A stretch of 64,000 nucleotides of DNA from Atopostipes suicloacalis DSM 15692 (GCF_900129085.1 NZ_FQUF01000007.1:1-64000), one strand, 5' to 3'. Counted from the first letter of the stretch, positions 8,362-17,755 are shown. Notes: generated by a model from the sequence alone, not told the origin. Numbers and translations are program-made.

Positions 8362-9192
8362 TTAAGAAAAATCAACTTCTAAAAGTAAAGGTGTATGGTC
8401 TTGTCTTTCTCCGGAATCAACCATTTCAGATCTAACCACTTTATCTGCTGCTCGATCGCTTACTAACCAATAATCAATTCTCCATCCCGAGTTATTAATT
8501 TTACTTGTTTTCGCACGCTGATTCCACCAAGAATAAACATCTGTTACATTTCCATGGACATGACGGAAAGTATCCGTAAATCCTTGATCTAGAAGATGAG
8601 TAAATCCTGCTCGTTCTTCATCTGTAAAACCTGCTGAACGACGATTTCGATCTGGATGTGCAATATCAATTTCTTTATGCGCCACATTAAAATCTCCTGA
8701 TGCTAAAACAATTTTTTCTTTATCTAAAGAAACTAAATATTCTGCATATTTTTCATCCCATTTTTGACGTTCTGGCAAACGAACCAGCTTTGACCCAGCA
8801 TTCGGCGTATAAACTTGTGTTAAGTAAAAATCTTCAAACTCTAAAGTCAAAATACGCCCCTCAGCGTCCATTGTATCCGGTGCATCAATTTCTGGATATG
8901 TAATTTGAGGCTTTAGATGATTTTTATATAAAAACATTGTTCCGGCATAGCTTTTTCGCGCCGGTTCTTTCGAAATATTCCAGACAAGTTCGTAATCCGG
9001 GAAATTTTCTGCTAATATTTTTAAATGTTTTTTAGTTGGTCCGGTTCTAGGTAATTTTGTCTCTTGAATAGCAATAACCGTCGGATCGATTTCAATAATG
9101 GATTTTAAAACTTCTCTCGTCATTATTGCTCGATTTGAATCACTTGTTAATGCTGCGTTTAATGAATCAATATTCCATGAAATAAATTTCAA
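8362..9192 (-). CDS. exoA: Exodeoxyribonuclease III / AP endonuclease
   Basis: This is an Xth-family enzyme that cleaves DNA 5-prime to abasic sites in base excision repair and has 3-prime phosphatase/exonuclease activity. The 276-residue protein shows the metal-binding Asn in SWNIDSLNA, Glu in IQETKLP, the Tyr in VYTPNAG, the catalytic block GDFNVAH, the WW loop in YSWWNQR, DYWLVS, and the terminal Asp-His in RQDHTPLLLEV. The start is a TTG (9192), with GGAG 7 bases upstream; no better ATG exists near the N-terminal motif. It is transcribed alone, and the downstream side holds the 41-bp array. Confidence 0.93.
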   Translation of the reverse strand: MKFISWNIDSLNAALTSDSNRAIMTREVLKSIIEIDPTVIAIQETKLPRTGPTKKHLKILAENFPDYELVWNISKEPARKSYAGTMFLYKNHLKPQITYPEIDAPDTMDAEGRILTLEFEDFYLTQVYTPNAGSKLVRLPERQKWDEKYAEYLVSLDKEKIVLASGDFNVAHKEIDIAHPDRNRRSAGFTDEERAGFTHLLDQGFTDTFRHVHGNVTDVYSWWNQRAKTSKINNSGWRIDYWLVSDRAADKVVRSEMVDSGERQDHTPLLLEVDFS

Positions 9193-9317
9193 TGTTATGC
9201 TCCTTTATTTTCCAAATATTTACTTTGTTCTTAAAGTTAATAGTAACATTAATTAGTATTTATGACGATTAATCAGGGATGAAAATGATTAACTTATTGT
9301 TCACTGTCTTTTCTCTT

Positions 9318-9345
9318 TGATTAAATCCTTTGATAGTTTATACTA
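9318..9345 (+). promoter_or_regulatory. Predicted sigma-A promoter of uspA-like gene
   Basis: TTGATT (9318-9323) and TATACT (9340-9345) are 16 bases apart, about 68 bases before the start codon at 9413. Confidence 0.5.
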
Positions 9346-9412
9346 TATTTGAAAAATTGAAAAACGCTCTCTTTTTTGACTTGTCATTAGTTTTTGAAAG
9401 GAGTCGTTCAAA

Positions 9413-9811
9413 ATGGAAAATTTTTATCAAAATATTATGTTACCCGTAGATGGATCGCAAGAATCGATTGACGCATTTAAACGAGGAATTCAACAGGCTA
9501 AATTATGGGGAAGTCATATTTTTTTAGTGCATGTTCTTCCAGAGGATAATGTCGGCTTTTTTATTGACGAACGAAATTCATTTTTATCGGCTTTAGAAAA
9601 TTATGCGAATAGTCAAGGCGTTCATATCCATAAAGAACTCATTTATGGAGAACCACGTACACAGATTACAAATAAATTGGTGGAACGCTGGGCGATTGAT
9701 TTAATTATCATGGGAGCTACGGGAAAAGGTCGTATTGCTAAAGTGTTATTGGGATCCGTAACCAGCTATGTTATTCGCCATGCAAAATGTGATGTCATTA
9801 TTAGTCGCTAA
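9413..9811 (+). CDS. Universal stress protein (UspA family)
   Basis: The 132-residue single-domain Usp begins with the strand ILPVDGS-like segment (MLPVDGSQES). It ends with the nucleotide-binding signature G-x2-G-x9-GS seen in GATGKGRIAKVLLGSVTSYV, so it is predicted to bind ATP. Such cytosolic proteins support survival under starvation and oxidative stress through unclear mechanisms. AAAGGAG lies before the ATG. It is monocistronic with its own promoter and a convergent terminator. Confidence 0.92.
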   Translation: MENFYQNIMLPVDGSQESIDAFKRGIQQAKLWGSHIFLVHVLPEDNVGFFIDERNSFLSALENYANSQGVHIHKELIYGEPRTQITNKLVERWAIDLIIMGATGKGRIAKVLLGSVTSYVIRHAKCDVIISR

Positions 9812-9821
9812 TTGGTTAAAA

Positions 9822-9872
9822 CAAAAAATGGTTATATAGACAAAAATACCTATATAACCATTTTGTTTTTTT
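9822..9872. terminator. Bidirectional terminator between uspA-like and GNAT genes
   Basis: A perfect stem (AAATGGTTATATAG / CTATATAACCATTT) is flanked by A-run and T-run; T7 follows on the plus strand and a run of A on the left serves the minus strand. Confidence 0.9.
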
Positions 9873-10389
9873 ATTTCAGATAAAAATACACATCCGCTTT
9901 CCCTTCCTGTTTCGTATAATCATAATCACGCGTATTGAAGCCACCTATTTCAAACCCTTGTTTTAAATAAAAGAGACATGCGGCTAAATTGTCATCTTGA
10001 CCTACCGTATAAATTCCCTTATAGCCGAGCTCTTCTGCATAGTTTTGACCTTCTTTGATTAATCTACTCGCTACCCCCATTTTACGAAAATCAGAATTTA
10101 CCTTTAAATCATATAAATATAAGTAGTTATTCCAGTTATATTCATAAATGGCTAAACCAATACATTTCTCTTTATGATAAGCGCCAATCGCAAAGCCTTT
10201 TTCCTGAATTTGATGAAAGTCGTAGTTTTCATCCGGAAATACCATCGTCTCTACCTCATCAAACTCCTCAATTTCATAAGACCATTGATTGTTTATTCGA
10301 CTAACAATCAACCGGCCGAACAAATCAAAGGGTTCGTTAGGTAAAAGGATATCGTCTTTATTTTGAATTGTCATTTTTTTATAATCCAT
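9871..10389 (-). CDS. GNAT family N-acetyltransferase
   Basis: The GNAT core is clear. IGAYHKEKCIGLAIYEY covers motifs C/D, and YDLKVNSDFRKMGVASRLI contains motif A with the acetyl-CoA-binding R/Q-x-x-G-x-A segment. The end, ACLFYLKQGFEIGGFNTRDYD, is typical of streptothricin acetyltransferase-like proteins (SatA group). The open frame extends to a TTG at 10476, but GCAGGAAAAATT places the ribosome just before ATG 10389, giving 172 residues. The substrate is unknown; resistance to streptothricin-type drugs is possible but not shown. Confidence 0.85.
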   Translation of the reverse strand: MDYKKMTIQNKDDILLPNEPFDLFGRLIVSRINNQWSYEIEEFDEVETMVFPDENYDFHQIQEKGFAIGAYHKEKCIGLAIYEYNWNNYLYLYDLKVNSDFRKMGVASRLIKEGQNYAEELGYKGIYTVGQDDNLAACLFYLKQGFEIGGFNTRDYDYTKQEGKADVYFYLK

Positions 10390-10611
10390 AATTTTTCCTG
10401 CCTTTTGTTTATTTTCATTTATTCTTATTTCTAAGTTTAAACGTAAGAACTTGACTTTAATTGGTTTTCTAGACAATAATGAATAGAAAGATATTGATAT
10501 TCATTACAGAGTAATTTTTTCTTCTTTATAGTTTACCATGGAATCAATATAAAAACTTTTCTCAATCGTGTTTTACGTGCCTCAGAAGAAAATGAGCAGG
10601 GAGGAAAATAG

Positions 10612-11319
10612 ATGTTTAACCTATCGTTTGATTTGTCGGAATTAAATTTTATTACGATTATTTTGCGAATGGTGTTTGCGATTGTTGCGGGCGGAATTAT
10701 TGGAGTGGATCGTGGAATTAAAAATGAAGCGGCTGGTCTACGAACCCATACGCTAGTTTCTTTAGGTACTACGATTATTATGATGACAAATATCTATATG
10801 TACGAATTATATGGGGATGCCAATATTGATCCCACACGCATGGGATCTTATGTAATTAGTGGAATTGGTTTTATTGGGGCGGGGACGATTTTAGTTACAA
10901 ATGAAAATCGAGTCCAAGGATTAGCAACCGCAGCAAGTATTTGGAGTGCGGCCGCTCTTGGCTTAGCAATAGGCGGTGGCTTTTATGCAGCAGCCATTGC
11001 TGGTGTATTTTTAATTGTAGGAATTATTATTCTACTTCGTCCATTTAAAGATTATATTCAAAAAAAAATAGAATTCACAGAGATTTCCCTCATTGTTTTT
11101 TCCAAGCATGGATTTAGTCATTTTCTTGAATATATTCATTCAGAAGATTTAGAGGTTTCTAGTCTAAATATTGAACAAGAAAGCTCAGGCGATGAAGATG
11201 ATCAAGGTATTATTTTTACAATTACGCTAGATATCGGAAAAAAAGCCAAACGGAATGATTTTATTAAAAAACTAAAGGCAATCGATGGGATTGAAAATGT
11301 CGTAGAAATTAATGGCTAA
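10612..11319 (+). CDS. mgtC: MgtC/SapB family membrane protein
   Basis: The 235-residue protein has about four to five N-terminal membrane helices with the MgtC core motif: GIDRG-like GVDRGIKNEAAGLRTHTLVSLG, then GIGFIGAGTI and GLATAASIWSAAALGLA. A soluble C-terminal ACT-like domain spans about residues 150-235. MgtC proteins help bacteria grow at low Mg2+ and modulate ATP synthase in enteric bacteria; in Gram-positives the role is less defined. GGGAGG precedes the ATG. I see no M-box-like leader in the 130 bases upstream. Confidence 0.9.
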   Translation: MFNLSFDLSELNFITIILRMVFAIVAGGIIGVDRGIKNEAAGLRTHTLVSLGTTIIMMTNIYMYELYGDANIDPTRMGSYVISGIGFIGAGTILVTNENRVQGLATAASIWSAAALGLAIGGGFYAAAIAGVFLIVGIIILLRPFKDYIQKKIEFTEISLIVFSKHGFSHFLEYIHSEDLEVSSLNIEQESSGDEDDQGIIFTITLDIGKKAKRNDFIKKLKAIDGIENVVEING

Positions 11320-11353
11320 TAGCGAAATATTTTGGCTATTTTTAATATTTAAA

Positions 11354-11391
11354 AAGGACTGCTTATTATCTCTAAAGCAGTCCTTGTTTCA
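11354..11391. terminator. Convergent terminator between mgtC and P450 gene
   Basis: An 11-bp perfect stem (AAGGACTGCTT / AAGCAGTCCTT) with a 10-base loop is followed by GTTTCATTT on the plus strand; AAAAA at the left provides a T-run for the minus strand. Confidence 0.85.
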
Positions 11392-11400
11392 TTTCCCTAT

Positions 11401-12651
11401 TTAATTTTCTTCTTTATACAATAAAACTTTACTCTTTGGATAAGTTGGAAATCGGTTCATTGGAATTTCAAAATCTTGTTCTGGTACAGAAAATTCATAT
11501 TTATTCACTAAGTGATCCGATAATACACGCAAGGTATGCAAGGTAATCCATTCACCCGCACATCTATGCATACTACGAAATTCTCCGCCACCTTGAGCAA
11601 TCATTTCGTATTCTTCCTCATAAGAAATACGTTCTGGGTCTTCCTGATAGCGGTCAATCCTGAATTCCTCCGGCTGATCAATCGTTCTCGCATCATGATT
11701 CGTTCCATACAAATCTAAAGCCACCCAGCTACCTTCAGGAATTCTATACCCATCAATTTCCACTTCTTGCAAGCTAATTGCAGGGACAGCTGGGAAGAAA
11801 GGATAATAACGTCGCATTTCCTGAATGAAAGAATCTTGTAGTTCATCAAAGTTGGCTTTCAATTGGTCATAAATATCTGTGCGACTAAATAAAGCATGCC
11901 CCATTAGAGCCGCCCAAACAGTCAATGCCAATGTTGGTCGAATAATATTTAATAACTCAACGGCCGCTGTATCGAGAGGAAGTAGCTCTCCATTCAAATC
12001 TTTTGCGGAAGCAAAAGCATATAAAGCTACATTTTCTTTCCCTGGGACAGGATGCTCACGAGCAGATTCAATTAATTCTCTCGCCCATTTCTCTGATTTT
12101 TTTCGATCTTCTACCCCTTTTATATGGTCGACTGGGGAAGTAAAGGTTCCGCTAATCATAGAAATTTGGTATTTTGATAAATCATCAATTTCTTTATCGG
12201 ATAGATTATCTAGATTAATTCCTGCCCATTCCGTGACCGCTTCAAATAATACTCTTCGGGTTAAACTGAATAGCTCAAATGTCCCCTGCTCAGCATCTAA
12301 AGCAGCAGTCATCTTTTTGTCTAAAATTTTATGGTACTCATCCATCCGATCAGGAGTCATTAAATCCATAAATATATTTTTCCGATGGTGGTGTTCATCT
12401 CCATCTAGAGTTTGAACCCCTGCTTCACCAAATAATGTTTTAATGACTAGATCAGGCATTGCCCCTTCACGTTTAAAATTTTCTGGATTATAAAATTTTC
12501 GAGCGGCGTCTGCACCATAAATTACATACAGCTTTTTCGTAAAGGCCTCTGCTTCAGCGACTGGAGCTCCTGCTTTTTCACGAATATCTGTCAACAAAGT
12601 ATAGCTAGGTTCTAATTCATGTAATTTGACTTTAACTTCTGGTACTTCCAT
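11401..12651 (-). CDS. cypC: CYP152-type cytochrome P450, fatty-acid peroxygenase
   Basis: CYP152 enzymes hydroxylate or decarboxylate fatty acids using H2O2 directly, without a reductase. The 416-residue protein has the heme-thiolate Cys364 in MHRCAGEWI and the family-specific arginine in EMRRYYPFFP (about residue 280), which binds the fatty-acid carboxylate. IPEGSWVALDLYGTNHD and EEFRIDRY are further P450 landmarks. No ferredoxin or reductase gene is nearby, as expected for a peroxygenase. Heme would have to be acquired, since no heme synthesis genes are in the window. The pyruvate oxidase at 29775-31553 is a likely H2O2 source. Confidence 0.9.
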   Translation of the reverse strand: MEVPEVKVKLHELEPSYTLLTDIREKAGAPVAEAEAFTKKLYVIYGADAARKFYNPENFKREGAMPDLVIKTLFGEAGVQTLDGDEHHHRKNIFMDLMTPDRMDEYHKILDKKMTAALDAEQGTFELFSLTRRVLFEAVTEWAGINLDNLSDKEIDDLSKYQISMISGTFTSPVDHIKGVEDRKKSEKWARELIESAREHPVPGKENVALYAFASAKDLNGELLPLDTAAVELLNIIRPTLALTVWAALMGHALFSRTDIYDQLKANFDELQDSFIQEMRRYYPFFPAVPAISLQEVEIDGYRIPEGSWVALDLYGTNHDARTIDQPEEFRIDRYQEDPERISYEEEYEMIAQGGGEFRSMHRCAGEWITLHTLRVLSDHLVNKYEFSVPEQDFEIPMNRFPTYPKSKVLLYKEEN

Positions 12652-12817
12652 AAAGTTCTCTCTCTTTCTTTAAATGATTTATAAGAATAATTTATCACTA
12701 ATTTTGATTTTGACCAACCATAAGGTCTTACCTTCACTCTTTTTTCATCATTTTGAATAAAGTGTAAAGAGAGTGTTTAATTTATAGTTAAACCATATCT
12801 TTTTATTTATTTTTTAT

Positions 12818-13510
12818 TTATTCTTTATTTTCTTGATAGTCTACCGCTATTTGAAGCGTTTCTATTGGATCCGATGTTTCTTGTTCAACTTCATAAACGG
12901 TTAGACCATCTTGCCAGCGGATAGTTGTTTCTGGATGATCTTTGAAAGCTGTTATTGTAACAACTCCCCGTTCACTTGGCGGAGGAAGAATATGGTTTTC
13001 CAAAAATTCTACAACAGCTTCCGCCATAGATTGGCCATCTTCGTATTCATCTGCAGCATATTGAGGATCTAAGGGAAAATCAATTTTGATGAGCCAGTTA
13101 CCTTCATTCCAGGAAATATATTCATGACCAGCAGCTCCTTCACTTAAAGCTTCAATACCATAGCCTAAATCGGTATTTGTTTGCTCAACGACTTGATAAT
13201 CATCAATCGCGGCGACTGCTTCTTCTTCAGTAGCATAATCTTCTTCTTTTACTTGATTTGGGACTGAGTCTTCTGAAGAAGCTTCGTCCGTTTCTGTTTC
13301 CTCTTGATTTTCTTGATCGCTATTCTCTGACTCTTCTGATTCCGATTCTTCCGTGGAATCATTATTCTCTTGGTCCGGTTCAACCTGTTCAATATTCTCG
13401 TTTTCAGATTCTCCAGAATCTTCATTTGACTCAGTATTCTCATTGCTTTGACAAGCCGTCAACAGAAGTAATGAACAAGCCACTCCAATAAGGGTTCTCT
13501 TTTTCAGCAT
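12818..13510 (-). CDS. Secreted lipoprotein with acidic linker, unknown function
   Basis: A lipoprotein signal peptide ends in LLLLTAC, so lipidation is expected at Cys20. Residues 21 to about 95 are a low-complexity Glu/Ser/Asn/Asp linker. A compact C-terminal domain (about 95-230) follows, starting VKEEDYATEEEAVAAI and containing YISWNEGNWLIKIDFP. I do not recognise this domain; it may be a small beta-rich cell-surface domain. It is the first of a run of minus-strand genes, followed by the P450 gene after 166 bases. Confidence 0.75.
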   Translation of the reverse strand: MLKKRTLIGVACSLLLLTACQSNENTESNEDSGESENENIEQVEPDQENNDSTEESESEESENSDQENQEETETDEASSEDSVPNQVKEEDYATEEEAVAAIDDYQVVEQTNTDLGYGIEALSEGAAGHEYISWNEGNWLIKIDFPLDPQYAADEYEDGQSMAEAVVEFLENHILPPPSERGVVTITAFKDHPETTIRWQDGLTVYEVEQETSDPIETLQIAVDYQENKE

Positions 13511-13573
13511 ATTTCTCCCTCCAGTAGACTTTTTGCTATTTTTATTTCTATTTTATTTTAAATGACTACTTAG

Positions 13574-14059
13574 TTAATGACCTTCTCTGTACCGCTGATA
13601 CATCTGTCCACGAATAAGATCACTCGTTCGATACGCTACAATTAAAATTCCTATACCAACGAGGAACAAATTAATGCCTACAAACTGCCAGTTAGTTACT
13701 TCAATTTCAAAAATCTCTAATACCTCATTTGTAGCGATTAAACTAATGAAAATTTCTGCAACCGCCAGATAAGCCCAAGCAATAGCTCGATTGGATAAAC
13801 CGAATAGCTGATCAAAATCCTTAGTATTTATAGTAATATCATGTAAAATTTTTTCCATCCGTCTCTTTTCTAACCAAACTTTTAAAGGAGGAAATAGCCA
13901 ATACATTGCTGATACATTTTGATATTTTTTTGAAGCCAATTTTATATCATTTAAAGCTTCCTTTTGTTCTGAAAGTTCGATGACTGCCTGGTGTAAAGAA
14001 AAAGTAAATAACACCCATTCTGCAATAAATCCAAGAACTGTTAATACATTTTTTCGCAT
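13574..14059 (-). CDS. Hypothetical membrane protein
   Basis: The 161-residue protein has a membrane helix near residues 5-25, a basic, helical middle part (RRMEKILHD), and two further helices at about 90-112 and 125-145. The topology suggests three or four passes with a cytoplasmic loop. There is no family motif I recognise. CAGGTGA upstream of the ATG is an acceptable ribosome site. It lies 18 bases after the DUF488 gene on the same strand and could share its transcript. Confidence 0.65.
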   Translation of the reverse strand: MRKNVLTVLGFIAEWVLFTFSLHQAVIELSEQKEALNDIKLASKKYQNVSAMYWLFPPLKVWLEKRRMEKILHDITINTKDFDQLFGLSNRAIAWAYLAVAEIFISLIATNEVLEIFEIEVTNWQFVGINLFLVGIGILIVAYRTSDLIRGQMYQRYREGH

Positions 14060-14077
14060 CTAATTCACCTGTCTCAT

Positions 14078-14449
14078 TTATTCCTCTAATTTATGGCGAC
14101 CTAGCCATTCTTTTAAAACCACTGCCTGATTGTTTTCACGATCTTTGGCCCCATAAAGAAGTGTGACATTTTGTTTTTGTAATTGTTCTTTTACTTTTTC
14201 AACAAAATCATCCGCTTTCTCATTTTCAGCTAATTCATGTAGATATTTCTTCCGGAAATCATTATATTTTTCTTTTTCATGGCCAAATTCTTTTCGTATT
14301 TCTGAAGAAGGAGCGATTTCTTTTTCCCAATCATCGTAATGGAGGTCTTCTTTTTTGATTCCTCTCGGCCACAATCTATCGACCAGTACGCGGTAGCCAT
14401 CCTCTTTTTCCACATCATCATATGCACGCTTTAACTTAATCTTATACAT
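14078..14449 (-). CDS. DUF488 family protein
   Basis: The 123-residue protein matches DUF488: KLKRAYDDVEKEDGYRVLVDRLWPRG at the start, then a WEKEIAPS segment, FGH, and the end VTLLYGAKDRENNQAVVL. The family has a small alpha/beta fold; the biochemical role is unknown, though members often occur with stress genes. It is followed closely by a small membrane protein gene. AAGAAAGAAGG lies before the ATG. Confidence 0.9.
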   Translation of the reverse strand: MYKIKLKRAYDDVEKEDGYRVLVDRLWPRGIKKEDLHYDDWEKEIAPSSEIRKEFGHEKEKYNDFRKKYLHELAENEKADDFVEKVKEQLQKQNVTLLYGAKDRENNQAVVLKEWLGRHKLEE

Positions 14450-14564
14450 AAAAGAGCCTTCTTTCTTTCGTATTTTGAAAAAAATTACATAATCATTATA
14501 AAATAAGTAGAAAGGAAATTCAGGGAATAACTTTATGATTCAAGAAATTTTTCTTATTCATTTG

Positions 14565-15506
14565 TTAGTGAACCAGCCGATCCATTATTCCAACCAATTC
14601 ATTCATCATATAAGGCTCATAAGGGCTATGCGCTCCAGCTTCGATGACATGTAAATTCGCTTGAGGCAAAACGTTCTTTAACTCATAAGCACCACGTACA
14701 CGACAATTTACATCATATCTTCCGTGCACAATATCAGTTGGAATAGAATGAATTTTACCGACATGATTTAAGATATAGTTCTCTTCTGGCCAAAACATAT
14801 GATTCGCAAAGTAATGCGCTTCTAAGAGCCCAATCGATAAGTCACTATCTTTAATCTTTGGATTTTGATTAAACTTCGGAAAAATATTGACCAATCCACT
14901 TTCCCAATCTGCCCATTTTTTCATCGTTAACTTTCTAGTTTCTTCGTCTCCCGTTGTCATTTTATGATAATAGGCTTTAATTAAATCGCCTCTATCTTCT
15001 TCGTCAATCCATTCGATAAATTCTTGGTATTCTTTTGGGTAAAAATGCTTCGGCCCATTTAAATATAACCAATCTATATCTTCTTGACGTCCTAAAAATA
15101 TCCCTCGTAAAATGAGATGGCGAACTCTTTTCGGGTGGGTAATGGCATATACTAAAGCTAAGGTTGTTCCATAGCTACCGCCAAATACATACCAATTGTC
15201 AATTTCCAATTTTTCTCTAATAACTTCCATATCGGACACACTGTGAAAAATTGTATTATTTTCTAAAGATAAAAAGGGAGTGCTTTTTCCGGTCCCTCTT
15301 TGGTCAAATGCGATAATGCGGTAGTGTTTTGGATCAAAAAAGCGTCTTGATTTTTCACTAATGGAACCTCCAGGCCCGCCATGTAAAAAGATCACAGCTT
15401 CACCTTCTGGATTTCCAGATTCTTCTACATATAATGTATGTGTATCATCCACTTTAATCTCATAGGTTTCATTTAGTGGAATATTTAAATATCCTTGTAT
15501 ATTCAT
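14565..15506 (-). CDS. pip: Proline iminopeptidase (alpha/beta hydrolase, S33)
   Basis: Proline iminopeptidase releases N-terminal proline from peptides in the cytoplasm. The 313-residue protein has the HGGPGG oxyanion loop, the FDQRGTGKS block, the nucleophile elbow GGSYGTTLALVYA with the catalytic Ser, Asp in HGRYDVNCR, and His in EAGAHSPYE, all typical of peptidase family S33. The length fits Pip enzymes of about 310-320 residues. AAGGAG sits 6 bases before ATG 15506; the frame opens at the preceding TTG. Confidence 0.92.
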   Translation of the reverse strand: MNIQGYLNIPLNETYEIKVDDTHTLYVEESGNPEGEAVIFLHGGPGGSISEKSRRFFDPKHYRIIAFDQRGTGKSTPFLSLENNTIFHSVSDMEVIREKLEIDNWYVFGGSYGTTLALVYAITHPKRVRHLILRGIFLGRQEDIDWLYLNGPKHFYPKEYQEFIEWIDEEDRGDLIKAYYHKMTTGDEETRKLTMKKWADWESGLVNIFPKFNQNPKIKDSDLSIGLLEAHYFANHMFWPEENYILNHVGKIHSIPTDIVHGRYDVNCRVRGAYELKNVLPQANLHVIEAGAHSPYEPYMMNELVGIMDRLVH

Positions 15507-15550
15507 CAATATCTCCTTAATTTATTCATTTTCATTTAGCTCAATCTATT

Positions 15551-16609
15551 TTACAACCAATCTTTCTTTTTGAAAAATCGAATCATCATAATAGTGATAA
15601 AAATACTGACTAGCCAAAAGACAGGGTAGCTATATTTCCAATTAAGTTCCGGAAAATATTTAAAGTTCATCCCATAAACGCCGGCCAAAAAAGATAATGG
15701 AATAAATATGGTGGAATAAATAGTTAAGATCTTCATCACATCGTTTGTTTTGTTTGAAATACTCGAAAGATACGTATCCAGCATTCCACTTGAAATATCA
15801 CGATACGTTTCTGTCAAATCAATCATTTGAATCGCATGATCGTACACGTCTTGGAAATATCGGTTCGTTCTTTCATCGATTAAATCAGATTCGTTTCTAG
15901 AAAGAGTGTTCAAGACATTTCTCATCGGCCAAAGTGTATTTTGTATAAAAATTAACTCGCGTTTTAAAGTATAAATTTTATGTAAAACATCTTTGTTAGG
16001 ATCAGAAAGTAATTCATCTTCTACAAGATCAATCTCATCCCCAATTTTTTCCATCACAATAAAATAATGATCCACTACAGTATCCAATAAGCCATAAAGT
16101 AAATCATCTGCTTTATTTTTTCTGATATAAGTTCCTTCGGCTAGCCGCTTATTTAATGGAGAAAAAATTGAAGACTCCGATTCTTGAAAAGAGATCAATT
16201 GATCTTTGAACAGTAAAAATGAAATTTGTTCGGTATCTAATTCATCCTCTTTATTAAAGACAATTGATTTCGTGTTTAGGAACAAATATTGTTCATAGTC
16301 TTCGTATTTGGCGGCTTGTCCGGTGTTTACAATGTCTTCGATTACTAAAGGGTGGATGTCTAATGCTTGGCATAAATTTTCGATGAGTTCTGTATTTTGT
16401 AAACCCGTGATGTTCAGCCATTTAACTTTATCGGTTTCTTGGTCATTAATGAATTCGTCAATGTCTTTGATATTTTTTCTGTCTATTTTTTCTTTGTTGT
16501 ATTTTGTATAGGTCAGTTTGGCGTTTTCCATTTTCTTATCTCCTACATGTGTAGCCGTTCCAGGAGGAGTATTTACATTTTCAGTAATATTTTTTCCTTC
16601 TTTAGGCAT
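15551..16609 (-). CDS. corA: CorA family magnesium/divalent cation channel
   Basis: CorA forms a homopentameric Mg2+ (also Co2+) channel. The 352-residue protein has a large N-terminal cytoplasmic funnel domain and two C-terminal helices; the signature YGMNFKYFPE follows the first helix (FIPLSFLAGVYGMN), giving the GMN selectivity motif. The terminal RFFKKKDWL is the usual basic end. GGAGGGAAG supports the start at 16609 despite an extra N-terminal segment of about 28 residues before the conserved domain. It is a single gene. Confidence 0.93.
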   Translation of the reverse strand: MPKEGKNITENVNTPPGTATHVGDKKMENAKLTYTKYNKEKIDRKNIKDIDEFINDQETDKVKWLNITGLQNTELIENLCQALDIHPLVIEDIVNTGQAAKYEDYEQYLFLNTKSIVFNKEDELDTEQISFLLFKDQLISFQESESSIFSPLNKRLAEGTYIRKNKADDLLYGLLDTVVDHYFIVMEKIGDEIDLVEDELLSDPNKDVLHKIYTLKRELIFIQNTLWPMRNVLNTLSRNESDLIDERTNRYFQDVYDHAIQMIDLTETYRDISSGMLDTYLSSISNKTNDVMKILTIYSTIFIPLSFLAGVYGMNFKYFPELNWKYSYPVFWLVSIFITIMMIRFFKKKDWL

Positions 16610-16767
16610 GGTCTTCCCTCCGTTTTTACTTAATCTAAATCTTCAATATTAAAATAATTATAGCCTAGATGATTTTATTATCCCATAAATTCATTTATTC
16701 TTCATTGATTTCCACGACTGAGTTGTTCTATACTTTTTTTAAGATTTCATCAATGAGGAGAGATAAA

Positions 16768-17697
16768 ATGGTTCTGTCTAAATATAAATGGGTTAATGGA
16801 ATAAATGACAAACAAATTTTTTTGCGGTTTTGGGATGATGTGGACCATCCAATAGGTGTGGTTCAAATTATTCATGGAATGGCAGAACATTCAAAACGAT
16901 ATGAAGACTTTGCTCATTTTTTAAATCGTCAAGGTTTTATTGTTTATGCGGATGACCATCGGGGACATGGGAATTCGTTAGAAGACGATGAAGCATTTGG
17001 CTATATTGGAGAGGATGGTTTCAATAATATTGTGGAGGATGAAAAGATTATCTCCGATTTCATTAAGAAAAAACATAAGGAGCTTCCGCTCTATATTTTT
17101 TCTCATAGTTTTGGCTCCTTTATTGGACAAGAATATATCATTCGATATTCAAATACTATTGACGGAATTATTTTATCAGGTTCAGCCAAACAAGATGGGT
17201 TGGATGTTAAGGCTGGAAGAATATTGGTTAGTATCCAAAACAAAGTTTTTAATGATCAATCTAAAGCTAAATTAATTGATAAATTATCTTTTGGGTCCTT
17301 TAACAAAGCAGTAGAGCAGCAACAGACTAAATTTGATTGGCTTAGTCGAGATCAGCAGGAAGTGAAAAAATACATAGCGGATGATTTTTGTGGATTCGTT
17401 TCCCCCATTAATTTTTATTATTATCTTTTTAAAGGATTTAAGACGTTATACCAACCCCATCGCTTAACGGGTATTTCTAAAGATTTACCTATATTGGTCA
17501 TTTCAGGAGACAAAGATCCTGTAGGTAAATATGGCAAATCTGTCAAAAATTTATACCAACAGTATCAAGATTTAGGCATTAAAAATACTTCCCTTAAGCT
17601 CTTCCCAAATGGCCGCCATGAATTAGTTAATGAAACAAATAAAGAAGAGATCTTCCACTATATCTTTCACTGGCTATCAACTGAAGCAACCAATTAA
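16768..17697 (+). CDS. Alpha/beta hydrolase, monoacylglycerol lipase/lysophospholipase type
   Basis: This 309-residue protein belongs to the Hydrolase_4 (serine aminopeptidase S33, PldB-like) group: VVQIIHGMAEHSKRYEDFA, YADDHRGHGNS, nucleophile elbow IFSHSFGSFIGQ, acid ISGDKDPVG and His in FPNGRHELVNE. Such enzymes cleave monoacylglycerols or lysophospholipids. An in-frame ATG lies 99 bases upstream (16669), but GAGGAGAG is placed 7 bases before ATG 16768, which also starts the conserved part. It is followed by the first GC-rich hairpin repeat. Confidence 0.88.
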   Translation: MVLSKYKWVNGINDKQIFLRFWDDVDHPIGVVQIIHGMAEHSKRYEDFAHFLNRQGFIVYADDHRGHGNSLEDDEAFGYIGEDGFNNIVEDEKIISDFIKKKHKELPLYIFSHSFGSFIGQEYIIRYSNTIDGIILSGSAKQDGLDVKAGRILVSIQNKVFNDQSKAKLIDKLSFGSFNKAVEQQQTKFDWLSRDQQEVKKYIADDFCGFVSPINFYYYLFKGFKTLYQPHRLTGISKDLPILVISGDKDPVGKYGKSVKNLYQQYQDLGIKNTSLKLFPNGRHELVNETNKEEIFHYIFHWLSTEATN

Positions 17698-17755
17698 GAG
17701 ACTTAAGATAGATCGATCGCAAAACGTTATTCTCTGAAAATGGATTGAAATAGCC

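Noticed and set aside
8098-8382. 94-codon plus-strand frame across the AT-rich array
   Set aside because: It is built from the tandem repeat and runs into the exoA end; no ribosome site.
13249-13491. Lys/Arg-rich and plus-strand frames inside the lipoprotein gene
   Set aside because: They are shadows of the Glu/Ser-rich linker of the lipoprotein in other frames.
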